Source: Haemaphysalis longicornis (Eukaryota > Arthropoda > Arachnida > Ixodida > Ixodidae). From it: 64,000 bases of DNA. A program made the position numbers and the translations under genes. Positions within the stretch are counted from its first letter, which is position 1, and every line of letters starts with the position of its first letter. The DNA lies in NCBI GenBank assembly GCA_013339765.2, contig CM023449.1, positions 103,332,417 to 103,396,416 of the forward strand, read 5' to 3'. Shown here piece after piece: positions 21,338 through 32,190 of the stretch. Below the pieces are notes generated by a model that searched no databases, was not told the DNA's origin, and worked only from the letters and a program-made list of their open reading frames with translations.

Positions 21338-22660
21338 ATGGAATTATCTAAACAACCCCCCTTTCCAAACGTGATCAGTTTCTGAACAAGTGCCGCACCG
21401 AAGTATCTTTTCCCACTTGTAATCCTTAACATTTACTGAACCATATAATTATTCCCGATTTTTCGTCATGGGATCTCTCACTCCAGCCCACCATCTTGCA
21501 TCGCAATCAGAATTCTTGATCGCAATATGTCCTAAAGTCATAATTGGAAAATCGTACATAGCCAAAAAACAAAGGACTGGTGAAGTACTTGTGAAGGTGA
21601 ATGACAAGTAGCCGTCCATAATATTCCAGGTCAAACTCAACCGGCTAATCTGGACATCAGGGTCAAACCCCACCGGAGCTTAAACAGCTCCTATGGTGTG
21701 ATCTGCACGCCAGATATGTTGAACGAAACGAATGCGGATGTCCTTGGGAGCTTGGAGGATCAGGGCGTCACTGCTGTCATCCGCATCACCATCAGCAGAG
21801 ACGACAAGGAGATTCCTACCAAGCATATAATCTTGGCCTTTAACAACTCACCACTTCGGAAACATATATATACCGGCTTTATCCGATGCTCCATCCGTCC
21901 CAATATCCCCAACCCACGGCGCTGTTTGAAGTTCCACTGGTTCGGACACTGTACAAACTCTTGGGGTGACCGAACAACCTGTGCAAAATGCGCGGCACGG
22001 GATAATCCTTCAGACAGCTGTCCATACAACACCCTCTTTTTTCTTTACTGCCGGAGGCCGCATGCGGCATACTCCCGTAAATGTAAACATTTCAACTGGA
22101 AAAACGTTCACCATCAAGGAAACTGAGAACATCACCTACCGAGGGACACGGAAGAGTTTCGCCTCTTTCCTGGTAAGGTACGCCGACGCAGCTCGCCGGG
22201 GAGAGGAACGCGGTCTGGTTTCCATAGGGACCCAGTTCAGCGAGTCTGCCCTGGTTCATCCGCCACCCCCACTGGGTAGTGTCAGGCTTCTCAACCTGTC
22301 ACAACCCCGTCTGCTGAGCCAGCAGCGCTTGTGGTAGCAACCGCTCCCTTCCGGACCGGTGCCACTTCCGTCCCTGCCTCCCTGTTATCCAGTGCTTTGG
22401 AGGGTGCCGAGAAAATAGACGCCGCGGGCCCCGCATTTACTCCCACCGCCATCTCACCGGCCGTGCCCGTCTGGCGCCCCCGACACCCTCCGTGTTGGCG
22501 GGTCCAATGAAGGGTCCCAGATGGAGGGCGAAGTCCACGGGGTCCGGTCCGTCGGGCACTCCTCTGACATCTGACGAGGAGATGGATGCAGGGCCGTTCC
22601 TACTTGGAGCGCAGCGGCAGGAGCGGCCTCCGACGTCCAAGCCAACAGAAAGGCCTTAAA
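21338..22660 (+). pseudogene. LINE copy 2 ORF1 (gag-like), decayed
   Basis: The start MELSKQPP corresponds to MAFSKPPP of copy 1. It frameshifts within 20 codons. The longest open piece (21698-22126) carries the knuckle region with lesions: the first knuckle reads CLKFHWFGHC where CFKC is expected, the second (CAKCAARDNPSDSC) is intact, and the third has lost a cysteine (LYCRRPHAAYSRKC). A further frame (to about 22337) has the LVRYADAARRGEER segment. The Pro/Ser-rich C-terminal part is broken. Non-functional. Confidence 0.75.
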
Positions 22661-22789
22661 AGCCCAATCTCAGAATAACAGCCCCGAAAGACAACACATG
22701 AACACAGTCATACACACTCCAGTCATTTTAAATGGAAATTATGGGAACATAAAACATCATTCAGAGGAACTTTTTAGGTTTCATAAACA

Positions 22790-24933
22790 ATCTAGATGAT
22801 GAGTGCGAAACTCTTAATTCACATCAGCCAAGTCTCATGTGTATTCAGGAAACACACCGAAATAGTAAACATAGTAACCCCTTCAATAGCTTCATAGTAT
22901 TTAGGACTGACCGGCACAGTTGGACTTATTCATCAGGTGGTGTGCCCATAGTGGCCCGAAACTCAGCGTGTCAAACCATCCACCTAAATACCATGGTGCT
23001 AGCTGTCGCGATTCGAACAATAATTCACAGTAGGTTAATAACGGTATGCTCCCTCTACATCCGTTCTGATTTACAACTATCGAACACTGATTTTGAGACC
23101 CGATAAGATCAACTACCTGAACCTTACCTTAGTATTAGGCGACCTCAGTGCACATAATTCATTGTGAGACTCCTTCCGCACAAATTCCCGACGTTGCCCT
23201 ATTGAGAAATTCCCAACTTTATCAGGAGCATGATTTTTAACAAAATCAAATCTACATATTATAACATAGCACGAAACACTTATTCACATATTGACTCGGC
23301 TCTCGGCTTTGCAGTTGTTTTCCCATATCTTGAGTGGCATGTGGACACAAACTTATATAGTAATGACAACGTTTCCACCAAATTGACATACATAGGCAAA
23401 GGCACAAACACTTCTCCTTCTCATAAAAGGTTTAGTGAGGGAAGAGCAGACTGGAGTACACTCAGAAATATGTCGAAACTACACTACACAACCATAAGCA
23501 ACTACACGTAGAACAGGCGACACAAGTTCTCACGTCGCACATCCTCGACGCCACCGACAAGGCTATTTCCCACGCCTCTGGTGCCCCGCGGAACCAAAGG
23601 TGGCCCTCTTGGAACGAAGACTGCAGGAGAGTGCGAATGGCCCAGAACGAGGCGCGGTGAAAAGAAGTTCCTACATGACATCAACCAATGGCCGACTTCT
23701 TACAACTCTATGTTTTCAGTACAAGAGCTGAGGGCTGCTCTTAGCACGTGTAAATCCTTACTTCCAGGCCCAGACATCACATGTACAATGCTACAATACT
23801 TACATGCCCACATGAAACACTTCTTCGTCTGTACAACAAAATATGGCTTTCAGGGCAGATTCAAATGTCAAGGTGGGAGGCCGTTGTAGCAGCTTTCTTG
23901 AAGGAGGAAAAGGACCTGTCGTCCCCTCAAGTTACTGTCCCATTGCACTGACGAGCTGCCTGTGGAAGCTTTTCGAGAAAATGATTACCCTTGTGTACTT
24001 ACTGCAGTGCAATGGTTTTCTCTAGAGCTGGAGGCAGGCTTCAGGCCAGGGCGCTACCACAACAATCAACTTGCTGCGTTGGAATCCTACTTAAAATATA
24101 CCTTCATTCACAAACAGTTCGACATTACTATCTTCTTTGATATGGCAAAGGCCTCAGACATGGCATGGCGATACGGCATCTCAGTGACTTGAAGTCATTT
24201 GGTGTTTCGGGCAACAGACTTCACGCCCTTTTTAGTTACATGTCTGAACGAATTTTCCGTGTAAAGATTGGTAGTGCACTTTTTAGTTACATGTACAGGA
24301 AAATGGCGTCCCTCAAGGCTGTGTAATGAGCTGCACACTCTTCATAGTGAAGATGAATTCGCTCACTAAGCCATTGGCACCAACAATTTCCGGTTCAGTA
24401 TATGCAGATGATATCAAAATATCTTTGAAATCAAGTAATAGGTCAATCTGTGAATGTCAAGCCCAGCCCGCCGTAAATAAACGTGCTGGCTGGACGGACG
24501 CAAACAGCTTCAAACTTAACCCTGAAAAAAAGTACTTGCTTGCGTTCAGCCGTGTGATTAGGATTTATGTATACTGTGACATTACTATACACGGAGTGCC
24601 AATTCATGTTAAAAAGGAGGAAAAGTCGTTACGCATAATATTCGATCACAAAGTAACACTTCTTCAAAATCTGAAAATGCTTAAGCAAAAATGCCTAAGA
24701 GGTTTTCATGAATATTCTTAAAGTCTTCGCACACCAATCGTACGGTGCAGATAAGCAGCTCCTCCGTCGTCTTTATACTGCACTGGTAGGATCTCGCTTG
24801 GACTATGGCAGCGTTATCGTCGGCCACAAAAACGGGACTAAAGTGCTTTTTCCCGGTACTGCCTTTTGGGGCTTCGCATTTTTTGGGGCGCCTTTTGCAC
24901 TATCCGAATTTAGAGCATCTATGCACAGTGTCA
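22790..24933 (+). pseudogene. LINE copy 2 ORF2: endonuclease and RT remains
   Basis: Endonuclease: MCIQETHRNSKH near 22837, then a broken GDLSAHNS, HIDSALGF and YSNDNVSTKL, where the SDH motif is gone. A deletion of about 330 bp joins the endonuclease end (PSWNEDCRRVRMAQNEA in copy 2 frames) almost directly to the RT start (VQELRAALSTCKS). RT: FFDMAKASDMAWRYG (motif A), GVPQGCVMSCTLF (B) and YADDIKISLKSS (C). The end of RT (GADKQLLRRLYTALVGSRLDYGS near 24740) precedes the nested insertion. Stops and frameshifts occur in every domain. Confidence 0.78.
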
Positions 24934-25174
24934 TTTGGTGTATTCATGGGAGATTGTGGCCGTTAGTACACCAGGGCGGCCAATCCTGCTCTGGTGAGGG
25001 AATGCGTTACCGGCAATGGTCAGGCCGGGGTCGGGCCGCACCCCAAGCACCATTCTGCAATTCCATCAATACGCGGATTTATTTTTAAATCCGGTGGGAA
25101 TTGCCGGGCACAGGGATTCGAACCCCGGTCCTTCTGCACGCGAGGCGGATGCTCCACCTCTACGCCACCGCTGC
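24934..25174 (-). mobile_element. Second tRNA-derived SINE family, minus strand
   Basis: On the minus strand from 25174: a tRNA-like head GCAGCGGTGGCGTAGAGGTG, A-box at 25154-25167, B-box GGTTCGAATCC at 25114-25124, then TTCCCACCGG, an A/T run, and a body with CTCACCAGAGCAGGATTGG up to about 24934. The head differs from the SINEs at 3.1 and 27.4 kb, so it is a different family. It resembles a common tick SINE I recall, but I cannot name it. Confidence 0.7.
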
Positions 25175-25179
25175 ATGCC

Positions 25180-26040
25180 ACCGCCCCAATGTTATTCACA
25201 GCATGTTTACAAAAAGTATTCAGAACGTTGGATGGGGACCAGGTGGGAGTAAGGGTTAATGGAGAATACGTCAGTAACCTCAGATTTGCTGATGACGTTG
25301 CCTTGCTAAGTAGCTCGGGGGACCAATTGCAAAGCATGCTTTCTGCAATGGACGAACAGAGTAGAACCGTGGGCCTGAAAATTATATGCAGAAAACCAAA
25401 GTTTTATCAATAACCTCGGGACAGCACAGCAGTTTGGGAGAGGGGCGAGGCAGTGGAAGCGGTAAGCGAATATACCTACTTAGGCCAAGTTGTGACGCCA
25501 GATCCCAACCATGAGGCAAAGATAATTAGACGGATCAGAATGGGGTGGAGTGAATCCGGGAGACATTCTCAGATAATGAATAGCAGCCTACCATTGTCGC
25601 TTAAGAGAAAGTGTATGACAGCTGCAGCTTGCCGGTACTCACCTATGGGGCAGAAACTTGGAGGCTCACTAAGAGGGTTCAACTTAAATTGAGAATAACT
25701 CGCGGGCAATGGAGCGCAAAATGATAGGTGTAACATTAAGGGACAAGAAGAGGGCGGAGTGGGTCAGGGAACAAACGCGGGTTAAGGACATATTAGTAGA
25801 TTTTAAGAAGAAGAAATGGACGTGGGCAGGGCATGTTGCGAAGGAAAGATAACCGTTGGTCATTAAGGGTAACAAAGTAGTTCTCTACAGAAGGCAAGCG
25901 TTACAGGGGTGGCAGAAGAAATAGATGAGCAGATGAGATGAAGAAGTTTGCGGGGATAAATTGGTGACAGTTTACACAGGACGTGGGTAATTGGAGAAAA
26001 TTGGGAGAGGCCTATGCGCTGCAGTGGGCGTAGAGGGGCT
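25180..26040 (+). pseudogene. RTE-like reverse transcriptase C-terminal part
   Basis: One frame gives VNGEYVSNLRFADDVALLSS, with FADD at 25285-25296, then MLSAMDEQSRTVGLKI. After a shift comes SEYTYLGQVVTPDPNHEAKI, IRRIRMGW and SLPLSLKRKC, and further on KKMKKFAGINW-like and GNWRKLGEAYALQW sequence. The YxYLGQ(L/V)V motif and the C-terminal GRDWR/GNWRxLxEAY-type ending are typical of RTE/BovB-like elements. It is 5'-truncated (no endonuclease) and contains stops. Found only here in the window. Confidence 0.72.
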
Positions 26041-26072
26041 GGTGATGATGATGATGCTGATGCACGGTGTCA

Positions 26073-26690
26073 CAAATGGTCCCTATATCAGCAGAGGGTA
26101 TGCACTGATTGTATGGCTTTAAAATCATGTCTAATACAAATCACCCTCTGAACTGAACCATTAATGATGCCTCTTCCCAGATGCTCTTTTTAAACCGTCC
26201 ATCTATCTCCATGCCATTTCCTCTCAGAGTGATGGCAGAAGCTTCTGAGCTACCAGTGTCATTTTCGCAGGCCCACAAGAAAAATATCATTGATATTATT
26301 GCACCATGGCAACTAAGCACTGTTTCTTGTGACCTTAGCCTTTTGCTATTCGACAAAAACATGGCACCAAGGGAGCTAATATGCAGCACTTTCTCTTCGT
26401 GCAAGAGAAGCACCAGCGGGCAGACTTTTACTGTAACCCATCAAAGACAGCTGATAATATGCCTTGTGCTGCGCACGGACCGAACTTCAACGTGGGAAAA
26501 AAATGAACTCACAACAGCATTTCTACGCCTGAAGCAAACGGCATATTTCTTGTTTTACCTCACATTGTCCAACATGAAATTTTGAAGCCGGTAGTTACAC
26601 GGATTCTTTTACCTTTGTACGTGCACTTTTGTACGCAAAACGTTGAAAAGATTATGCAATCAATCTTATTTTCAGTGTTCTTATGTCGCC
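26073..26690 (+). pseudogene. LINE copy 2 ORF2: start of RNase H part
   Basis: Continues copy 2 after the compound insertion. It matches copy 1 from about 7550 (PMSQLLLNRPSIS there; QMLFLNRPSISMPF here), then the PPWQL-equivalent APWQLSTVSCDLS, then the region where RNase H starts (CKRSTSGQTF, KTADNMPCAAHG-like), and HEILKPVVT. Broken by several frameshifts. It ends at the 8-bp target site ATGTCGCC (26683-26690) of the DNA transposon. Confidence 0.7.
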
Positions 26691-26722
26691 CAAGGAGGTT
26701 GTATAAAACTTCTGGAGTGGAG
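26691..26722 (+). repeat. Left terminal inverted repeat
   Basis: CAAGGAGGTTGTATAAAACT and 12 further bases; pairs with 29003-29034 with one mismatch (position 16). Confidence 0.85.
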
Positions 26723-27430
26723 GCCGCCCATAGCGGGCAACGCGGGGAGGTGAAGCCGGGCGAACCGGTCGGTGGCCATATTGCCGTGGGTAGAAAAGGC
26801 GCTGCGCCGGCAGGGACGCTGAAGTGCGGTCGCGTTTTTTTGGCTTTACAAGGGAGGAAACAATGAATAAGCATGTTTATCGATTACGATATTTGAGGGC
26901 AGACTGAATTTGGCCTAACGCGTAAGGATTTGACGTAAGATATGGTTCAAGCAGCGAGTTCGCGTGTGTATATCTTACGGTGGTGAACAGAGTTGTCGCC
27001 GCGGGAAAACGCGTAGCGCTTGGCTAAAGACACCACCCCAGATTTTATTTCAATAAACGTTTATTCGGTATAGCTAAGGCTATAGACCGCCCCCTAACAT
27101 TAAAATTACCTCATGTGGCGCGCCATGGCAAGAGTTTCCGCGTTATAAGGTTACTATTAGCCGTGATTTCACGCTGGAAGTGCGGGACACGCGAAAGCGC
27201 GATTATTTGAAGCTTGTTTCTTTTAGCGGCGTTGCTAGGATTAATGAATGCTTATTCATTAATGATTAATAAATAATAACGCAGTAGCGGTTCGAATGGT
27301 TTTTAAGCAGTACTGCAAGAATCCTATCCATCAGGATATTGCAATCTTTGTATGTGGTGCAAATGCACGTTTTCTGGTTTAAACAACATGCCCAGTTTTG
27401 CCCTTGCCGAAGACCAAATTAAGCACGAGC

Positions 27431-27687
27431 TTTTGATTGATTGATTGGTTGATTCATTGTGGGGTTTAACGCGCTGACGCAACGCAGGTGATGAGGCGCG
27501 CCATAGTGGAGGGCTCCGGATAAATTTTGACCACCTGGGGAATCTTTAACGTGCACCGAAATCTCGTTCACACAGTAGTTTTCGCTTTTCGCCTTCACTA
27601 GAAAAGCGGCTGCCGCGGCAGGGAATCGAACCTGCGTTCTAGGGATGAGCAGCACAGTGCATTAGCCACTGAGCCAACGCGGCGGGT
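27431..27687 (-). mobile_element. tRNA-derived SINE (Ruka-like), minus strand
   Basis: Same family and same ATCAATCAATCAAA-type tail as 3123-3367. The head on the minus strand begins CCCGCCGCGTTGGCTCAGTG; the B-box has a change (GGTTCGATTCC retained in reverse at about 27627-27637, with a diverged surrounding stem). Body blocks CCAGGTGGTC and GGAGCCCTCCACTATGGCG are present. It sits inside the hAT-like element. A possible short TSD (AAAAGCT) is too weak to claim. Confidence 0.82.
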
Positions 27688-27857
27688 CTATTTCCAGCTT
27701 TTCAATCGTATTTTGGGAAATGGATTTGGCACACACTGAAGCACATTAAAGCAGGTTTTTTTTTTTATTCCGCGTGCACTTTACAGAAGGCATGGGACTC
27801 GCATTGACTTTATTTTTCAAATCCAGATGGTTACTTAATTGGATGCACGACTACATT

Positions 27858-27990
27858 AACCGCGCACGTTGGCACGATAGTAGCGTGCTATTGATAAGAA
27901 AACTACTCGCAGGAGGTCACTTAATCACATTCACAACCTCGTTGACCGCGCAAGTTCGGACGCGAGCAGCGTGCTATTGATAAGAAAATC
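27858..27990 (+). repeat. Tandem duplication, period 86 bp
   Basis: AGCGTGCTATTGATAAGAAA occurs at 27882 and again at 27968, and ACCGCGCA(C/A)GTT precedes each. The second copy is partial. It lies inside the hAT-like element. Confidence 0.7.
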
Positions 27991-29002
27991 ATGCGGACGA
28001 AGAACGCGGAAGAGCATTGCGGTGCATCAAAAACTTATACGAAAACAGCGCTAACGAGAAGCGTCAGTGTATTCACGTATGGCCGGATGTAAAGGAAATA
28101 TATTAAACAAGAGTGCCCTTGTTTTTTGACGGGTAACTGCCTTAGCAATGCTCTACATTTAAATTAGTACGGAAAAACAATTGTTCGCCCCACATATTTG
28201 CAAACATGTGATTTCGCGCAGCCAAGCGACTACAGTACCACCACAACTACGAGCGAAAACATTCGCATATCTGCGTAAACAAGCGCGTACGGTATGCTCA
28301 GTAAGCGGACGGCAGGTGCTACGGCAAATTTTCCCTTTACATCACGCACAAACGGCGGGCAAATGTGCACTCATAACGTTATAATACTAGTAATGCCCTC
28401 GAAACCCAAAACAAAACAGATACCCTCAGTACTTACAGATGAAAGGTGATCCCCGACGCCTTCTTCGCGCGATTAGCGCAGCCGAACGCGGACGCACGAG
28501 CAGACCATTTCTGCTTTCTACACCTTTGGAGCATCCATCCGCGAACGAGGATCGAAGGAACACGAGTTCTGCTCTTTGGCAAGAGAGAACTCGGAAGAAC
28601 GACACATGGGGCAGAAAAAAAATGTAATTGTGTCTACTGTTTATTTTAGTTGTTAGCGCCCAAGAATGTAAATAATTACCAGATGTGTGCGCCCCCGACG
28701 CACGCACGGGTGACTTGCAAAGCGCTTAACTAGAAACACGGAGAGGGGAGCATAACCGAAACCACATGCGGCGAAATGAACGCGCGCAAGAAAAGCTCGG
28801 TGCGCTTGAAGGTAGCCGCATGAGAGAATCAACTTGCAAAACAAAACAAAAGAAAACAAAAAAAGAACGGAAGCAAAAATATAACGTAACCCGCCGCAAA
28901 AACAAGTACATTGTGCGACGAATGCAATGCGTCTGCTACCGCGGAACGAGTTTTCTACCCACGGCAAGATGACGGCCGTCGGCGTCAGTTTTCGAGCACC
29001 AT

Positions 29003-29034
29003 CTCCACTCCAGAAGTTCTATACAACCTCCTTG
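29003..29034 (-). repeat. Right terminal inverted repeat
   Basis: Reverse complement begins CAAGGAGGTTGTATAGAACT. Immediately followed by the second TSD copy, 29035-29042. Confidence 0.85.
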
Positions 29035-29042
29035 ATGTCGCC

Positions 29043-29821
29043 ATACGCCTCAAATCATGAAATAACAGTATGTTGGGTTCCTGGCCACTGTTTAATAGCC
29101 GGGAAGGACACCGCAAATCAAATGGCCGCTGCTGCTACACCCTTCAATACAGAGGCCTATCAACAGTGCTGTACAGACGTGAAGCCACATATCAGACACC
29201 AACTTCGCAACACATGGCAAACACGCTAGAGTGAACAGAAGGACGAGAAGTTACATGTAATAAAACCACACTTGGGATCATACACTGCCGGCTCACACAA
29301 GCTTGTCATTCGAGTTACCTTGGCTAGGTTTCCGATTGGCCAGAGACATGTAACACACTCGCACCTGCTCACTGGCTCTCCAAGCCCCCATGTTGCAGGT
29401 AAAGGGACGGCCTATAAGGGATGCACATCCTCATTCAATTCAAGGCACTCGACATTACTCGCCATAACCACTTCAGAGAATGATACAGACAACATATTCA
29501 ATTACATCCGTATTACTTTTAAAAACACAATGTCATGTTTTCTCTACAGCACACGTTTAGGCTTCTGTGAGAGGCTCAATTCTTGGAGCGTAGCTTTAAC
29601 CGCCGATAGTTTTACGGCTGCTTCTATACAGAAGCCACTTTATTTACCCTCAACCGCTCTCTGACTTCATCCTGCCACTGTACACCAGAATCCTTATTGT
29701 ATTTGACCTTGCTTATTTTCACTCAAACCAATTTTATTTTGTCACATATTCATAACACTTTCTTGGCTCTCCTGGCCCTAGTTGGCCTTGTGCTATTAAC
29801 ATTCAAAATCATCATCATCAC
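29043..29821 (+). pseudogene. LINE copy 2 ORF2: end of RNase H, knuckle region and tail
   Basis: Resumes after the DNA transposon with ITVCWVPGHCLIAGKDTANQ (copy 1: VTVCWVPGHSGITGNEKADQ), so the second half of RNase H is recognisable although residues have changed. Then HIRHQLRNTWQT, a frame change, RVTLARFPIGQRHVTHSHLL, and a damaged knuckle. The 3' UTR ends in AATCATCATCATCA near 29821. Non-functional. Confidence 0.78.
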
Positions 29822-30513
29822 CGAGCCGCATCCCACCTTCTTCTACAGGAAAACGTACCCTCACGTGACAGCGCTGCACTGCCAGCTGCATACAAGAAAG
29901 CCCACGTGAAGGAAGGCAACGTCGATGGGCAAATTCCATGGCGCCGCCGTAAATATCACGAACGTCATTAGACCGTACCACTTCTAGACCACGACAGTTT
30001 CGCCACAACATTTGTAGCTACGAATTTTATAGAGATTTGTGGCGTTTAGAATAATTTATATGTTCATTATTGTATTCTGCATTGTTCCTCTCCTAGGCAT
30101 ATAAGATTCCTAGTATACTCTTCGCAAGCTCGACCGCTTCTCCTTGTATAAAACTCTAGCCTGCTCGACATTTTCTTCAAAACTGCTGCCACAAATGTCA
30201 CCTTGGTTGAAATACAAAACTGGCATCGCCGAAATAAACTATTCTATATCCCCAAAATTCATTGAGGAATAAATACCTTAAGTACACGGCTGGTTTGCAT
30301 ACATCCTTTTTAGAGAATCGAATTGTGAATGTAACAGCCAAAGACACTGCACTTCCAGTATTCCCGTTATTCTTCTTCTTTTGCCTATGTGCAAAAGTCT
30401 TGAGGTGGGCCCTTCTTCTTTATGAGGTGGGCCTTTCTTCCTTATTCCTGTATTTATCTCGTTTGAATATACTCGCGTTTTCATAAACTCTGTTTGCTTT
30501 CTGCAAGAGCGTC
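29822..30513. other. Unassigned sequence between LINE copy 2 and 5' LTR
   Basis: No convincing gene. Contains two E-box-like CACGTG sites near 29863 and 29903, a tandem duplication of about 21 bp (GAGGTGGGCCNTTCTTC) at 30401-30443, and AT-rich sequence. The 430-bp satellite does not visibly resume here, so either copy 2 inserted at the satellite edge or later deletion removed the continuation. Confidence 0.4.
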
Positions 30514-31541
30514 TGTAAAGGTCCACTCATGAGGTCAGTGGCGAGGCGCCCAGGCTGTGTGTGAACTTAGGGGCCCCCGACACTCGGTCTGGCGGCGCAG
30601 CGATGCCGACGCTGTGCGGCGGTCGACACCAATTCGACACGGCGCGTGCGGGAGCCGGATTTTCTTGCCTAGGGAATGCCGCGGGGATGTTCCCCCATTG
30701 AGAACGCCGACGGCCCCACCAGATTCCGAGAATCGTCGGCGTGGCACGCCGGGGAGGTGTAATTGTCGGCGTTCGACATCGCGCCGCGGCGAGACGCCAT
30801 TGTTGAGCACCGCAGTCGCAGCGGCTGCCTTTCGGCGGTCGCCTACTTTCGCCCTCACCCTCGGGGTCGCGCGTGCCTGTTCGCCCGCGAACGGCTGTTG
30901 ACCCTACGGTGGCGGCGCCTCATAGAATACTCCGTAGTGCGCTGAGTGACAGCTGTCTACGTGAATTTGGGCCCACCCTTACGAGTGTACGACGGCTACA
31001 GGGGCGTTCCGGAGAGAGCGTGATCTTGAGGTGTTATAAGCCGAACTTGGCCTTAAAAAATCGTTCTTGTCTGAGCGCTGAGCTGGGCAGTCCACTGCGA
31101 GACAAGGAGTCTCGACCGTTAGAGATAGGTTGGGATTTGTGAGGCCCCTAGGCTAGCGGTTGGGATCACGTCGGAAGTTTAGTGTACAGCTCCGTACCGG
31201 GCAACTAGGCGGATCTTGCGGCGGGAACAGAGTCCCGGCCGTCGTTTCTCGAGCGGTTTGTGTAAGCTCCGGGGATAGAAGAGTTAGACGAAGTTGAGAA
31301 GCTCGAGTGACCTGTACGCACTTAGAGCTAGCGTCTGGCTGAAGTTTGAAGTTTTTCCTTTTTTACTCATGTACCTAGTTATCTTAACGTAAATAGCTCT
31401 ATATAAACTCTTCGTTTCTCTTCACCAACTGCAAACGCTTCGAGTTCGTCAATTCGACCGCCATCTCCAAGGACGTCAACACCATCAACCTGCCAGCCTC
31501 CTGCGAAATCGACCAGAGCCGGGCGATTTCGTTCCTGATCG
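30514..31541 (+). repeat. 5' LTR of an LTR retrotransposon
   Basis: About 1.03 kb, starting TGTAAAGGTCCACTCATG and ending at CCTGATCG. It is repeated in the same orientation at 33967-35002. The first half is GC-rich, followed by a TATA-like TCTATATAAACTC block near 31400 and CGAGTTCGTCAATTCGACC near 31440. The last bases before CA seem to be lost at the junction with the Penelope-like element. Copies differ by many substitutions and small indels, so the element is old. Confidence 0.8.
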
Positions 31542-31849
31542 CTAAGAGACGCTAAGAAAAAAAACAGGGACGAAGAGGAACACGTCACACACAACACGGT
31601 GCCGAAAGTCCAACTAGAATTTATTGAAAAAAGATGCTGCTTACATACACAAAACTAAAAAAACTAAAAAACTAAAAGCAATTTTGACCTGAAAATGCAT
31701 GTCGTTTTTTAAAAAAGCCACTTTATCTGTCAGCGATAAGGACGGGGTACTCACGCAGTTATCTCCTGCCTGTCCAATAAAAAGAGGTTCCATAATTTCG
31801 CGCTCTTGCTTTCCGCAATAACTTTCTCCTATCTAGCAGGGGGCTACAC

Positions 31850-32190
31850 TTGCATCTTTTGCAGTGATCAGATAGGTGGCCACCCGCTTTATTTGCAACT
31901 GCCTAGTTGTGCTCCCTTGCCCTCTCATTGAAACACCCTCCAGTTTGCCCAATGTACAGTTTTTTGCAGCTCAGGGGAATTTTATAAACTACACCCATCC
32001 AGCGGTCGGTGTAGCGAAAAGCGTGGTTTTTAGCACGGGGTTCGCTTTTTTCTTCGCATTTTTGCTCATCAATGGGCAAAGGTTTGACAGCTTTTCCGTT
32101 GCGCTGAAAACGACATTTACCCCGTACCTTTGCGCCACCTTCTTTACATTATGCAACACTCTGTGCAAATACGGTATGACGTGCACCTTT
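31850..32190 (-). pseudogene. Penelope-like GIY-YIG endonuclease, broken
   Basis: PYLHRVLHNVKKVAQRYGV at about 32180-32125, then a frameshift, VYKIPLSC and KKLYIGQTGGCFNERAREHN (near 31990-31905) followed by a stop and GGHLSDHCKRC. GIY appears as VYKIP, YIG as YIGQTG, and the arginine in ERAREH is present. It is closely parallel to the domain at 10566-11151, so the two elements belong to related lineages. Confidence 0.82.

Larger units (their letters stand above)
24934..26059 (+). mobile_element. Nested SINE/RTE compound insertion in LINE copy 2
   Basis: Flanked by ATGCACAGTGTCA (24921-24933) and ATGCACGGTGTCA (26060-26072), a 13-bp TSD with one mismatch. LINE copy 2 continues on both sides. 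The left 241 bp are a minus-strand tRNA-headed SINE. The rest is a plus-strand, 5'-truncated RTE-like element ending in a GATGATGATGATG tail. A single TSD pair around both suggests they arrived together or that the SINE sits at the RTE truncation point. No separate TSD for the SINE was found. Confidence 0.72.
26691..29034. mobile_element. Non-autonomous hAT-like DNA transposon
   Basis: Exact 8-bp TSD ATGTCGCC (26683-26690 and 29035-29042) around 32-bp terminal inverted repeats with one mismatch (26691-26722 and 29003-29034), starting CAAGGAGGTTG. A subterminal block TTGCCGTGGGTAGAAAA near 26780 is repeated inverted near 28950-28970. TSD length and the CAAGG start (fits YARNG) favour the hAT superfamily; P-like elements also make 8-bp TSDs. 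The 2.3-kb interior has no transposase-like frame, contains a minus-strand SINE (27431-27687), a tandem duplication with period 86 bp, and a 10-bp-stem hairpin at 27240-27263. It would depend on an enzyme supplied elsewhere. Confidence 0.82.
21091..29821 (+). mobile_element. Decayed full-length LINE copy 2, interrupted by two insertions
   Basis: Homologous to 3402-8954 along its length: 5' UTR from about 21091, ORF1 from ATG 21338, endonuclease from about 22790, RT to 24933, RNase H from 26073, and a 3' end with an ATC tail at about 29821. Removing the insertions at 24934-26059 and 26691-29034 leaves about 5.3 kb, near the 5.55 kb of copy 1. About 330 bp of the linker between endonuclease and RT (copy 1 5945-6270) is missing near 23660. 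Many stops and frameshifts show it is much older than copy 1. No TSD could be found. Confidence 0.85.

Noticed and set aside
30557..30901. Arg/Pro-rich open frames in the LTRs (also 33982-34382)
   Set aside because: They arise from GC-rich LTR sequence, are not conserved in length or frame between the two LTR copies, and have no domain.
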